From Acidobacteriaceae bacterium (lineage in GTDB: Bacteria; Acidobacteriota; Terriglobia; Terriglobales; Acidobacteriaceae), in the NCBI GenBank assembly GCA_027306695.1, contig DAHUZH010000025.1, forward strand, positions 1 through 35,332: 35,332 nucleotides of DNA, given 5' to 3'. Within the stretch, counting starts at the first letter, position 1, and every line of letters starts with the position of its first letter. The position numbers and the translations under genes were made by a program. Under the pieces are notes generated by a model, which ran no database searches, was not told where the DNA came from, and saw only the letters and a list, made by a program, of their open reading frames with translations. Shown here in pieces: positions 7,013 to 15,957 of the stretch.

Positions 7013-7393
7013 TTGCGCATCAAATTCCTCATCGACGAGTGCCTGCACACCTCCCTGGTCGAGTTGGCTCATGCCGCCGGTCATGCGGCAGACCATGTGA
7101 ACTTTCTCGGACTGGGCAGCGCGAAAGATTGGCAGTTGATGGATACGATCCTGGAGCACGACTACACGTTTGTGACCAACAATCGATCAGATTTTCTCGC
7201 GCTCTACAGCCGCGCCTCAGTTCATGCGGGCCTCGTCATCATCGTACCCAACGTGACGCCAATCCGGCAGCGGGAACTCTTTCAGGCAGCGCTTGACCAT
7301 ATCGGCAAAGGAGAAATCGTCAACGCGGTCCTCGAAGTGGAATATCGCGGCGACCAGATCGAGTGCCGCGAGTATCCGCTGCCAACGGAATAA
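7013..7393 (+). CDS. DUF5615 PIN-like toxin
   Basis: This 126-aa protein has the Mut7-C/PIN-like fold of DUF5615. The start is MRIKFLIDECLHTSLVELAH, with the first acidic metal ligands in IDE (Asp8, Glu9). The VTNNRSDF segment supplies a further Asp, and LVIIVPN is a later core strand. PIN-type toxins cleave RNA. I placed the start at the TTG at 7013, directly before the first strand. An ATG at 6947 in frame would add 22 residues overlapping the antitoxin, and CTG at 6998 is also possible. Translational coupling to the DUF433 gene is likely. Confidence 0.85.
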   Translation: MRIKFLIDECLHTSLVELAHAAGHAADHVNFLGLGSAKDWQLMDTILEHDYTFVTNNRSDFLALYSRASVHAGLVIIVPNVTPIRQRELFQAALDHIGKGEIVNAVLEVEYRGDQIECREYPLPTE

Positions 7394-7470
7394 CGTCGCC
7401 CTTATCGAGCGCGGCGTCTTGCCCGGCGTTGGCCATTCCCCCGCCGGTGACCGGTTTCACCCTCGCGGTG

Positions 7471-7489
7471 CGCTACAAAATCGACGACA
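7471..7489 (+). repeat. Island dispersed repeat, copy 3 (19 bp, one mismatch)
   Basis: CGCTACAAAATCGACGACA matches the core of copies 1 and 2 except for one base. It lies in the 109-bp gap between the convergent DUF5615 toxin and TIGR04141 genes, where no other feature was seen. Confidence 0.6.
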
Positions 7490-7502
7490 GTCAAATCGCT
7501 TA

Positions 7503-9113
7503 CTAACGAAGGTCGCAGTCTTCTGATTGCGAGATTTGACAACTCATCTTCGGTATTTTCTTCTTTGTCACCGAGTAGCCGAAGCTCAAGAGCCGACGAC
7601 GGGCATTACGCAAGCTGACCTTGCTAAAGAATGGCATATCGAGAGGATTTGCGGAGCGGCTAATGATCGCATACACGATTTCATATTGCGATGTGTTCGG
7701 CCTGTTCACTCTTGGATTGGAAAGTTTGTATCCTCGTGGTAACTCCTGATTGAGTTTTGCCCGGAATTCTCCGTCACTTACAAAAAGCTCACCTGAGACT
7801 GCGCCTTGGAAAAACAGGTGACTTAAAACGCTGGAGCCTCCGTATTTCTTCACGTGAATCAATTTTTTGTCATTGGTCAAAATATCGCAAAATTCGACCC
7901 TGTTATGACCCCCTCCATGAACGATCAGTTGTTGATCCATACAACAAGCGCTACCAAGGCTCTCGGCAGCGCGCGTGTTGTATTCAAGTTCGCTGCCTCC
8001 GGTGTAACTTGGGAGATTGATATTGGACTCGGGAATGTTCGAAAAGTCGCGTTGTACTTCCTTTGTGAAGCCTCGCGCTATTTCGTACCACTTTCCGTTA
8101 CTTAAGATGTAAATCTTGCCCTTGAGGTCAATTTCAGCATAAATACAGAGAAATGCAGACCACCGGAAAAGCGGTTCGCCATTTTCAGTGCTGATTGCAA
8201 AAACATGATCGTTCTTCAAATGATCCAGTGAGATTTTTCTGTCGGAAAAACTTTCGAGAAAATCTCCGATGTTCAGGTCGTCATGCAGTTCGGCTCGCTT
8301 GGCGCGAACGTGGCGGAAACCGGAGACGTTCGCCCAGTCCACAACCTCTGGGACGGCCATCCAAATTTTATCGAGGTGATTCTGGTTTATCCTTTGAATA
8401 AACTCTGTATTTAGTTCATCCTCAATGGCCCCATTGCGAACCTCTGCAATCTGATCGATCCAATCAAAGTTATCCTTGTAAGCATTACTTCGATAGCGCT
8501 CGAGGCAGTACTCAAGGAAATCAGAAATATTGCTCTTATCCACAGGCACGGACACATGAAGTGCGTCCTTCCCGGTAATAATTTTGCCGAGTCGCGAATC
8601 GTGGGATCTTGCGGTAACAGAACTGACCAGATCCTGCTCGATGTCAATTCCGAATTCCGCCGGTGCCACTTCGCGGCTCATTTGCTCTCTGCTATGCTTC
8701 GGTACCGACCCAAGTGTGGTTTTGTCTATGCTACGAAAACTCTCCCGGCCTACCGAGTTCAGGACCACTTTCAGTCCAAAGCGTTCCTCGACGACCCCTT
8801 CCTTTAAGAGATGTCTTCCAGTGCCGAAGGAGACGGCAAAATTAAACGTCCTATTTTGGTTCGTGATCGGGACGAGAAATATACCCTTTGCACTTGAGGT
8901 CAATATTCCCAAATCATCCCCAAGCGAGTTACCAAAGAAGCTAGTAATCCAAGCGGGCGGTTGCGGGTGCGACGTCTCAAACACGAACTGCCCTACACCT
9001 TCTACCTGTCGAGGCTCAATTGCAGAATCGATAATATCTTCAAGCTGTTGATACTTCGGCTTGATCATGTAGATCGTGAGTCTATTGGTTTTGATCTCCT
9101 TTCTTGGGGTCAT
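7503..9113 (-). CDS. TIGR04141 / DUF6119 family protein
   Basis: This 536-aa protein matches the 'sporadically distributed protein TIGR04141' type: an N-terminal LTIYMIKP, then FNFAVSFGTGRHLLKEGVVE and RFGLKVVLNSV, a DLVSSVTARSHDSRLGKIIT segment, a central DDLNIGDFLESF, and a C-terminal VEFCDILTNDKKLIHVKKY followed by VSGELFVSDGEFRAKL. The His/Lys in the VEFCD...LIHVKKY stretch recall a nuclease-type core (E/D..xK), but that is inference. Members of this family are found beside restriction and other defence genes, and here it follows hsdS by 123 bp on the same strand. The molecular function is unknown; a restriction-linked accessory or stand-alone defence nuclease is plausible. Confidence 0.8.
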   Translation of the reverse strand: MTPRKEIKTNRLTIYMIKPKYQQLEDIIDSAIEPRQVEGVGQFVFETSHPQPPAWITSFFGNSLGDDLGILTSSAKGIFLVPITNQNRTFNFAVSFGTGRHLLKEGVVEERFGLKVVLNSVGRESFRSIDKTTLGSVPKHSREQMSREVAPAEFGIDIEQDLVSSVTARSHDSRLGKIITGKDALHVSVPVDKSNISDFLEYCLERYRSNAYKDNFDWIDQIAEVRNGAIEDELNTEFIQRINQNHLDKIWMAVPEVVDWANVSGFRHVRAKRAELHDDLNIGDFLESFSDRKISLDHLKNDHVFAISTENGEPLFRWSAFLCIYAEIDLKGKIYILSNGKWYEIARGFTKEVQRDFSNIPESNINLPSYTGGSELEYNTRAAESLGSACCMDQQLIVHGGGHNRVEFCDILTNDKKLIHVKKYGGSSVLSHLFFQGAVSGELFVSDGEFRAKLNQELPRGYKLSNPRVNRPNTSQYEIVYAIISRSANPLDMPFFSKVSLRNARRRLLSFGYSVTKKKIPKMSCQISQSEDCDLR

Positions 9114-9236
9114 GGTGTGGAATCTCTTCTCCTCTGGGAAGTCTGGTATACATTGAGTCTAGCTCTAATTTCTGTGTTTTCAACGGCCACCGAGGGTCAT
9201 CTCGGAAGGTTCTCTCCCGACCTAGAAGCAAAACTT

Positions 9237-10706
9237 TTACCGGGTGCGGCGTTTCGCCCGGCGGTGACCATTCCCCCGCACGGCGACTGTTTCAGTGTTC
9301 GCAGCGCGGATACGTTCCAGAAGCTGAGGAGCGGACTCGTAGTCGCGGCCTTCGCGGGCGGCGAGTTCGGCTTCAGTGGGGACCAACTCGCCACGGAAGG
9401 CCTTGGCGAGGATTGATTGGGCCAGGCTGTCCACCTGCTTTTTGGCTCCCTGATACCGTTCTTCAATGCGGTCTGCCAGCACAAGAAACTTTCTGGTGCG
9501 CTCCACAATCTCTTGCTGCTCTTCCGTGGAGCAAAGCGGAATTTCAAAATGACCGAGCTTCTGAGCGTTGATGTTGGATTGGCTAACGCCATCTGTCTTT
9601 ACCTGCTGGCAGAACTGGCGTGCATAGTTCGTGTTGAGGCAAAGATTTAGATACTCGGGATCAAGTTCCGGTAACGGGTTTATCCGAATCAAATATCCTG
9701 CAAAGATTGCGGGGTGCTCGCCCCGATAGATCGCAGTCTTCCCCACAAGTTCCGGGCTGTTTGTTCGGTTGAATAGCACCGTCTTGCCGTTCAGGGAGTA
9801 CTTCTGGATTTCTTCGGCATCCGAGGTGTAAATAAGGTCATTCCAGTCGATTTTGCCGCCTTGAATGTTTCCCATCCGAAGTACCGGCACCGCGCCGGTA
9901 GGAAGAGATTTACTGGAGGTTCCGTAATCGAAGGAATCGCAAATCTTGTTCAAATAGACGTATTTCCATCCCTCCGGCAAGGTGTCCGAATCTTCTTCCT
10001 CTGTCTGCTCGAATAGCTCAATGAGCGATTGCCTTTCACGCGCGGTTTTGGCGGCGGATGTTCTGTGTGTGAAGGTTGATTCGAGGGTCGAGTCTATATC
10101 CGTAACTGGATTGTGAGTTTCCCGCCAATCGGCGGTGAGGCGGCCGGAGCAGGCTGCTGCGAGGACGGATTGACGGAAGCGCTTGAGCAGCACCGGAATC
10201 TTCACCATGCGCCCCTTGCACTGCTCAACTTCCGCGAGGAGCTTCTCCAGCTTTTCTGCGATTCGTCGTTGCTCCAGCATTGGAGCAAGCCGAACAGGAA
10301 TACTATTTAATGAAGCCTGGGTGAGCTTCATTCTGGTCGTTCCATTGACGTATCCGTGAAAATCAAAATTGTCCAGATAGAATTTCAGATAACGATTGTT
10401 TGTGATTTGAGAGCAGGCGCAAAGCACATGCGCATGATTGTTTACCCATGATTTACCGGCGATTATGTAGGCTATGGGTTTTGATTTATCAAGAAATGGC
10501 GCGCCGTCCTCGCCAAGGAGCAGAAGCTCTTCGTTAAAGAGATAGTCGTCAATCCAGCCGACCTGACCAGTTGCACCGTAATACGGAATCGGTCCCTTGC
10601 GCTGCGCGCGCTCATCTGAATTCACTGGTACGCGTTGCGAATCGAGAACATCGACGCATTCTGATAAGCTGGCTTGCGCCCAACCCTCGGGAAGTTCGTC
10701 GCTCAT
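9237..10706 (-). CDS. hsdS: Type I restriction-modification specificity subunit HsdS
   Basis: This 489-aa protein determines the target sequence of the HsdR2M2S complex. It has two target-recognition domains: TRD1 (about 1-150; GWAQASLSECVDVLDSQRVP, GATGQVGWIDDYLF, MLEQRRIAEKLEKLLAEVEQ ending in the first conserved helix) and TRD2 (about 245-405; LPEGWKYVYLNKICDSFDYG, VLRMGNIQGGKIDWN, PLCSTEEQQEIVERTRKFL with the second helix). The C-terminal part (AKAFRGELVPTEAELAAREG) is the usual HsdS end. Its start overlaps the hsdM stop by 4 nt (ATGA), so translation is coupled. The two TRDs differ, so an asymmetric bipartite target is expected. Confidence 0.95.
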   Translation of the reverse strand: MSDELPEGWAQASLSECVDVLDSQRVPVNSDERAQRKGPIPYYGATGQVGWIDDYLFNEELLLLGEDGAPFLDKSKPIAYIIAGKSWVNNHAHVLCACSQITNNRYLKFYLDNFDFHGYVNGTTRMKLTQASLNSIPVRLAPMLEQRRIAEKLEKLLAEVEQCKGRMVKIPVLLKRFRQSVLAAACSGRLTADWRETHNPVTDIDSTLESTFTHRTSAAKTARERQSLIELFEQTEEEDSDTLPEGWKYVYLNKICDSFDYGTSSKSLPTGAVPVLRMGNIQGGKIDWNDLIYTSDAEEIQKYSLNGKTVLFNRTNSPELVGKTAIYRGEHPAIFAGYLIRINPLPELDPEYLNLCLNTNYARQFCQQVKTDGVSQSNINAQKLGHFEIPLCSTEEQQEIVERTRKFLVLADRIEERYQGAKKQVDSLAQSILAKAFRGELVPTEAELAAREGRDYESAPQLLERIRAANTETVAVRGNGHRRAKRRTR

Positions 10707-12118
10707 GCTTCCACGCCTTCCTCTTTTTCCACGAGAGCGACAATCTCGCGCAGGCTGTCCACGATAGCTTCGAGTTCCGTGATTGCTTCGGCGGCAAGCT
10801 CCTGCGGCTCCGGCAGATCGTCCGAATCTTCGAGGGATTCGTCTTTCAACCAGGTAATGTCAAGCTTGTAGCCGCGCTCTTTGATGGCTTGGCGTGAAAA
10901 CTTGCGGAATCGTCCGGTCTCTCCCCCATCGGTTCGCTTGCTCTGTCCGTTCGGATCTTTTCCGTATGCTTTTTCAAACTCGGCGAAGTGATCCTTGGTC
11001 AGCGGTCGATCTTTCTTGGTGATGCCAGGTACATTGGAGCGGGCATCGAATATCCAGACATTCTCAGTTGGGTAGCCCTTCTGAAAGAAAATGACGTTTG
11101 CCTTGACGCCCTGGCTGTATGGGGTGAACGTTCCGCGCGGCAGACGTAGCACGGTATGCAGGTTGCAATCCTGCATGAGGATTTCGAACACTTCACCCGC
11201 TTTGTCCTCGAAGAGGCAGTTATCCGGCAGTACCATGGCGGCGCGGCCACCGGGCTTGAGAGTATTCACGACGTGCTGTACGAAGTTGAGCTGCTTGTTG
11301 CTGGTCTCAATGGTGAAGTCTTCGCGGTCTGGCGCTTGGTTGGCTCCTTTGGTGCCAAACGGCGGATTGGTGAGCACGACATCGTAACGCTCGCCGCGAT
11401 CCGGCTCATAGAGGGTATCGCCGAGGTAGATGTGCGGCTCAACACCGTGCAAATAAAGATTCATCAACGCCAAACGGCGTGGGCGCGCAACAAGGTCCTG
11501 GCCGAAATATGTCTTGGTCCGAATTCGTTTGGCGTCGGCGCGATCAAAGACACCCTTGCTCTCGCCTACCAGCCACTCATAGGCGCAGATCAAAAAGCCG
11601 CCGGTGCCACATGCGGGGTCCGCAATCGCAAAATCTTTCCGGCCTCGTGGATCGGGCTTCATCAGGCGACAAATCGTCTGAATGAGAACGCGCGGCGTGA
11701 AGTATTGGCCCGCGCCTTTCTTGCCTTCGCTGGCAGCCTTTTCGAGCAACCCTTCAAAGGCCGCGCCTTTCACGTCTACGTCGAGCGATGACCACTCCTC
11801 TTCGTCGATCATGTCGATCAAGCGGCGGAGATTGACGGGATTGTTGAAGCGTGAGGTGGCTTGGGTGAAAATGTCTCCGAGAAGCCCCTCGGCAGAGCGT
11901 AGCTTGCGCAGTACCTCGTTGTAGTGGTCGGTAAGATCGGTCCCGGAGAGTTCTTTCAGTGTTGCCCAATCACATCCTTTGGGAATCTCTACTCCCTTTT
12001 CATCGGCCATTTTCAAGAAGAGCAGATAGGTGAGCTGCTCAATGTAATCGCCATAGTCCACGCCGTCATGGCGGAGCGTGTGGCAGAATCCCCAAAGTTT
12101 TTGAACAATATCACTCAT
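10703..12118 (-). CDS. hsdM: Type I restriction-modification DNA methyltransferase HsdM
   Basis: This 471-aa N6-adenine methyltransferase has the N-terminal HsdM_N helical domain (about 1-130; LWGFCHTLRHDGVDYGDYIE), the SAM-binding motif I (IADPACGTGGFLICAYEWLV, about 165-185) and catalytic motif IV NPPFG (about 250). The sequence PGGRAAMVLPDNCLFEDKAG follows in the usual place, and the C-terminal helical region contains KERGYKLDITWLKDE. It uses S-adenosylmethionine to protect host DNA and is the core of the HsdM2S methylase. It overlaps hsdR by 4 nt upstream and hsdS by 4 nt downstream. All key motifs are intact. Confidence 0.96.
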   Translation of the reverse strand: MSDIVQKLWGFCHTLRHDGVDYGDYIEQLTYLLFLKMADEKGVEIPKGCDWATLKELSGTDLTDHYNEVLRKLRSAEGLLGDIFTQATSRFNNPVNLRRLIDMIDEEEWSSLDVDVKGAAFEGLLEKAASEGKKGAGQYFTPRVLIQTICRLMKPDPRGRKDFAIADPACGTGGFLICAYEWLVGESKGVFDRADAKRIRTKTYFGQDLVARPRRLALMNLYLHGVEPHIYLGDTLYEPDRGERYDVVLTNPPFGTKGANQAPDREDFTIETSNKQLNFVQHVVNTLKPGGRAAMVLPDNCLFEDKAGEVFEILMQDCNLHTVLRLPRGTFTPYSQGVKANVIFFQKGYPTENVWIFDARSNVPGITKKDRPLTKDHFAEFEKAYGKDPNGQSKRTDGGETGRFRKFSRQAIKERGYKLDITWLKDESLEDSDDLPEPQELAAEAITELEAIVDSLREIVALVEKEEGVEA

Positions 12119-14829
12119 GCTGCGATTGCCTCATTTATTTCTTTCATCAGTTGGGGCAAACGACCATCGAACACCTTCAATGCACGACCCCATCCCCCGA
12201 AGTCGCTGAAAATCGGCTGACTTTCAAAATCGTCCTGATCGATGGAGAGGTTTCCCTGGAGGTGGGTGCGAATGCGTTCGATCCAGACCAATTGATTCTT
12301 GGTGAAGGTTTGCGCATTCGTGATTTTCTGAATGGCCCGGTCAACGCGTTCGGCTGCGGTAAGAAGAGGGCTCTGCGTATCGGCGGCATTCTTCACCATT
12401 GAGATGATGTCGGCCAGCGCCTTATTGCGCCGCAGTTCAAATGCCTTTTGCAGATTTGGCTCGGTGAATCGTTGGGGTGCGCTGGCGAGCTTTTCGCGCA
12501 AAGACTTGAGGGCATCAGGACCCCAGTCCTGCGGATGCTTCAAAAGGATTGCAATGGAGTCGATGTCGGTCTGGTGGGTCGCCACGTATTCCGAGAAAGC
12601 GGTCAGATAATCGTCCGGCTTGTACTCTTTGCCGTCCATCCCTCGGACGAGCCACTCTGAGGAAACCTCGTCTTCCGTCGTATGCGCCACGTAGAAGACG
12701 CGCGGCTTGCGCTTGTATTCCTGCAGTAGGCGCTGGAAGTCCGCATTCCGCAATAGGCCCATCGTCGGGACAAAATCTCTCTGGAGCGCGTCACGCAGGT
12801 TCTTCGCATAGGCAGCAAGATCGCCCTCCGGCACGAACGCGGCGAAATCGGCGCGCGCATCACCGTGCATCTCTTTGTCGATGCGCTGGAGCCGCTTGGT
12901 GAGGCAGCGGATGTTGTACTCGCGGTCGCGGTTCGCCCAGATGTCATCGATGATCTCGGGAATGGTGCGCATGACGCCGGTCGGTGGATCGGCGGTGATG
13001 GCGGTCGCCTGCCGGAAGTATTCAAGCAGGGTGCCATCGAAGCAATCGAAGACGACGAAATGCGACTTGTCGGGGAACTTCTCCCCTTTTCGGGTGCCGC
13101 GCCCGAGCATCTGCTCAAACAGAATGCGCGACTTTACCGGACGCAGGAAAACGATGAACTCCAGGTCGGGAATGTCCACACCGGTGGTGAGCATGTCCAC
13201 GGAAACGACAATGCCTGGATTCGGGCGATTGCGGAACTCGCGGATACGCTGGAGCGGACGGTCAACGGTTGGGCTTCCGGTGATTTTCTGGACGAAGGAA
13301 TCGCCCCGGCCAAAAATATCACGCGCCTGGTCCACCAATTGATCCGCGTGGGAGGTATGCGGCAGATCATTCGCCGCGAAAATGAGCGTCTTGGGAAAGC
13401 GGCCGTATGTCTGCTCATGCTCTTGTGCGTAGGTCATGATCTCTTCGAGTATCTTCTTGTTGGAATCCGGAGAGGTGATCTCCCGTTCGACAGTCGAGGC
13501 ATCGAATGCGCGTTCGTCCTCGATGCTGTCGAGTTTCTTGGAGCCGGTCTCGGGATTGATGAGGCCGACCTCTTCCCCTTCTTTGAGAAAAACGCCATTC
13601 ATGCGGACATTGGAGCGAATCTTCACCACGTCGTAATCAACAAGGAATCCTTCCCGGACGGCGCGTTCATATTCGTAGCGGTAAACCGTGTCCTTGAAAT
13701 AGGCGGTTGTGTGCGCGGCTGGCGTCGCAGTCAAACCAATCTTGATCGAATCGAAGTGCTCCAGCGTCTTGCGCCAGAGCGCAACCTCGGACGAGGTGTA
13801 GCCCCGGTGACATTCATCGGCGACGATCAGATCGAATGCGTGAATCGGGATGTCGAGCTTTTCTGCGTCGTCATCGATGGGTTCCTCTCCACCCATTGCC
13901 ACTTCACGCCCATACAGGTTGATGGTCATCCGCTGAATGGTGGAGACGTAAACAAATGCGTTGCCGGGCTTCGGAGCCTGCAAATAGGATTGCGGCAAAA
14001 CTTTGGGGTCGAACTTTTCATCTTCGCCAAAATCCTCTTTCTGGAATCGCTGGCTGTAGACCTCATAGATTTTGTCGAATTTCAGACCCTGTTCGGCATC
14101 AAACGATCCGAAAGCGCGAACAGCCTGGGCCGCGAGTGCGCGGCGATCTACCAAGAAAAGCACCCGTCGAGCAGCGCCCGACTTCATCAAGCGATAAATT
14201 TCGTTCACCATGGTGAACGTTTTTCCGGTACCGGTTGCCATTGCGACCAGCATCGCACGCTTGCGGTCTGCAATCGCCTGTTCAATCGCCTCGTTTGCCT
14301 CAAACTGATAGGGACGCAGTTTGGCACTTTTGTTTGGAATCGTGCGCAACCGCGCGATAGCGGCATCCAAATCAAAGCTGAGGATTTCGCTGATGGCTTC
14401 AGGGGTGTGGAATTGCGCGATCTGGCGAGAACGGTTCAGAGAGTTTCGAATATCGTGATGCCAAATCACTTCGCCGTTGGTCGAGTAAAGCAACGGAACG
14501 CCAAACGCACCCGCTTGCAATGCTGGCTGTTCAGTGCCCTTTGAATAACGTTCGGCTTGCGACAATACATTCTGCGGCCCGAGAGTCAGTTTCTTAGCCT
14601 CCAGAATTGCCACAATCTGGCCGCCAAGGCAGAGCGCATAATCGGCGGGGCCGTTCGTGGTCTCGAATTCCTCGATTGCGCACCGATCAAGAGAGGCCAA
14701 AGACTTGCTCGACGCAAACGGAACCACCCGCCAACCAGTGGCTTTCAGCTTGCCATCGATTAGGCGCTTGCGGGTAAGCCACTCGGAATTTGCGGGTGTA
14801 GCTTGGGGCATTTTGTCGGGATCAGTCAA
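12115..14829 (-). CDS. hsdR: Type I restriction endonuclease/translocase HsdR
   Basis: This 904-aa protein is the motor and nuclease subunit. The N-terminal PD-(D/E)xK nuclease shows PADYAL...ILEAKK (Asp63, Glu77, Lys79). The SF2 translocase has Walker A MATGTGKTFT (about 197-206), the DECH box (338-341), LTATP (about 364-368), and a second RecA lobe with VVSVDMLTTGVDIPDLEFIV and QMLGRGTRKGEKF. The C-terminal helical domain (EcoEI_R-type) follows to about residue 900 and contacts the methylase. It is the first gene of the R-M-S overlapping operon and starts 43 nt after the small membrane protein gene, so a shared transcript with the upstream membrane/VWA genes is possible. It looks fully intact. 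Confidence 0.96.
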   Translation of the reverse strand: MTDPDKMPQATPANSEWLTRKRLIDGKLKATGWRVVPFASSKSLASLDRCAIEEFETTNGPADYALCLGGQIVAILEAKKLTLGPQNVLSQAERYSKGTEQPALQAGAFGVPLLYSTNGEVIWHHDIRNSLNRSRQIAQFHTPEAISEILSFDLDAAIARLRTIPNKSAKLRPYQFEANEAIEQAIADRKRAMLVAMATGTGKTFTMVNEIYRLMKSGAARRVLFLVDRRALAAQAVRAFGSFDAEQGLKFDKIYEVYSQRFQKEDFGEDEKFDPKVLPQSYLQAPKPGNAFVYVSTIQRMTINLYGREVAMGGEEPIDDDAEKLDIPIHAFDLIVADECHRGYTSSEVALWRKTLEHFDSIKIGLTATPAAHTTAYFKDTVYRYEYERAVREGFLVDYDVVKIRSNVRMNGVFLKEGEEVGLINPETGSKKLDSIEDERAFDASTVEREITSPDSNKKILEEIMTYAQEHEQTYGRFPKTLIFAANDLPHTSHADQLVDQARDIFGRGDSFVQKITGSPTVDRPLQRIREFRNRPNPGIVVSVDMLTTGVDIPDLEFIVFLRPVKSRILFEQMLGRGTRKGEKFPDKSHFVVFDCFDGTLLEYFRQATAITADPPTGVMRTIPEIIDDIWANRDREYNIRCLTKRLQRIDKEMHGDARADFAAFVPEGDLAAYAKNLRDALQRDFVPTMGLLRNADFQRLLQEYKRKPRVFYVAHTTEDEVSSEWLVRGMDGKEYKPDDYLTAFSEYVATHQTDIDSIAILLKHPQDWGPDALKSLREKLASAPQRFTEPNLQKAFELRRNKALADIISMVKNAADTQSPLLTAAERVDRAIQKITNAQTFTKNQLVWIERIRTHLQGNLSIDQDDFESQPIFSDFGGWGRALKVFDGRLPQLMKEINEAIAA

Positions 14830-14872
14830 CAGAAGTATAGGAAAATCAAAGAGTTGTGTAAAGAAAGACTCC

Positions 14873-15169
14873 TCATTTCTCTCGCCTTTTCCGCGATTCC
14901 GGTGGCGGTTGCTGCCACTGCCAAACGCCGATCACAATCGCGACCAGAGCGATCCGTTGCCACAGGGACATGCCCGACCAGATGTTCGCAAGAACAGCCG
15001 GGATCAGCATCAGCACGATTACGATGCCCAGGATGGCTCCGACGTGCTTCAGGGCATCGGCGGGTTTCACGATGCCCAGCAGGAGCCCAAATGCCGTCAG
15101 AATGAGCGCAATGGATGTGAGCGATCCTATGAAGGTCATCCACCCATGCATGAAGCTAGACGCGGTCAT
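14873..15169 (-). CDS. Small three-helix membrane protein
   Basis: This 98-aa protein has hydrophobic stretches at about residues 12-33, 42-65 and 70-85 and a basic charged tail (PESRKRREK), so the C-terminus is probably cytoplasmic. No family is recognised. It follows the VWA-lipoprotein gene by 32 nt and precedes hsdR by 43 nt on the same strand. It may belong to the membrane/VWA group as a small accessory subunit, but nothing in its sequence shows a function. Confidence 0.65.
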   Translation of the reverse strand: MTASSFMHGWMTFIGSLTSIALILTAFGLLLGIVKPADALKHVGAILGIVIVLMLIPAVLANIWSGMSLWQRIALVAIVIGVWQWQQPPPESRKRREK

Positions 15170-15201
15170 GTTGCAATGCTCCTCTCCCCCCGGAATATGC
15201 G

Positions 15202-15957
15202 TTATGGTTTCCTGCTAAAGCAGCCATGCTCCGCGTCGGCGAGAATTCCAGTACCATCGAATCGGATTTCGGTTGGTTCACCTCCTGCGGCGAAATACGC
15301 CGTCCAGAATGTTTGGATCGCCTCTTTCCGCTGCGCGGACAGTGGGGCGAAGTCGCTGCTTTCAAGGCGGCCAAGGCAGAGGGGTACGCCGTGCAACGTG
15401 GAGCCATGCTGTTCGCGGAGACGCGCGGCGAGCTCACGGGCGCGTGCTGGACTTGCCAGTGAGCCAGCCGAGACGAAGCGGTAGGTGCCGTCGTCTTCAA
15501 GGAAATCGCTCACGGCGATAAGATTTCGGTTGCTCTTTTTGGGCAGTAAGGCGAGTTCTTGCTGGGCCGCATCGAGCGTGCCGAGGATGTCGGTGCGGGA
15601 TTGATGCGGATCGAGCGATGCTTTCCACGCGACGAATTGCTTCCGGGCGTGCTCATGGAATCGGCGCAAATCCGCATCATAGGTCTCGCGCTGGGTGGGA
15701 GCGGAGAGGCGCAGGATGCGTCCCCCGTCATCATTGGCCGCGTCCCCGGTAATGGGGATGAGAACCAACCGATCCCCGCGCTGCATGTGGGCAATCTGAC
15801 CCTGCACGGCATTGAGCGCGGCCTTTTCCGCGCGGGGCGTGATACTCGCGCTAGTGTCGATGACCTCAACCGTTGCTTGCGGAACGCGGTGGGAACAGCC
15901 TGCCAGCAGAAACAATAGGGCGATGATGGCATACCGTATGGAGCGCAGTGGGGTCAC
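15202..15957 (-). CDS. Lipoprotein with von Willebrand A (MIDAS) domain
   Basis: This 251-aa protein has a lipoprotein signal with lipobox LLAG-C (Cys21), then a VWA-like fold. VEVIDTSASI (Asp34, Ser36, Ser38) is the DxSxS MIDAS motif, RGDRLVLIPITGD is the second strand region, SRTDILGTLDAAQQELALLP supplies the usual TxxxxAL helix, and LIAVSDFLEDDG carries the late Asp. MIDAS domains bind a divalent ion and mediate protein contacts. The start is a GTG at 15957 overlapping the stop of the upstream membrane protein (GTGA), so the two are translationally coupled and probably form a complex at the membrane. Confidence 0.75.
   Translation of the reverse strand: MTPLRSIRYAIIALLFLLAGCSHRVPQATVEVIDTSASITPRAEKAALNAVQGQIAHMQRGDRLVLIPITGDAANDDGGRILRLSAPTQRETYDADLRRFHEHARKQFVAWKASLDPHQSRTDILGTLDAAQQELALLPKKSNRNLIAVSDFLEDDGTYRFVSAGSLASPARARELAARLREQHGSTLHGVPLCLGRLESSDFAPLSAQRKEAIQTFWTAYFAAGGEPTEIRFDGTGILADAEHGCFSRKP

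Noticed and set aside
5775-7489. CRISPR array formed by the short island repeats
   Set aside because: Spacing is hundreds of bases and uneven, copies lie between genes, and no cas gene is present.
12865-14544. 559-aa plus-strand open frame opposite hsdR
   Set aside because: It is the antisense of the HsdR helicase region. The minus strand has all HsdR motifs and the plus product has none.
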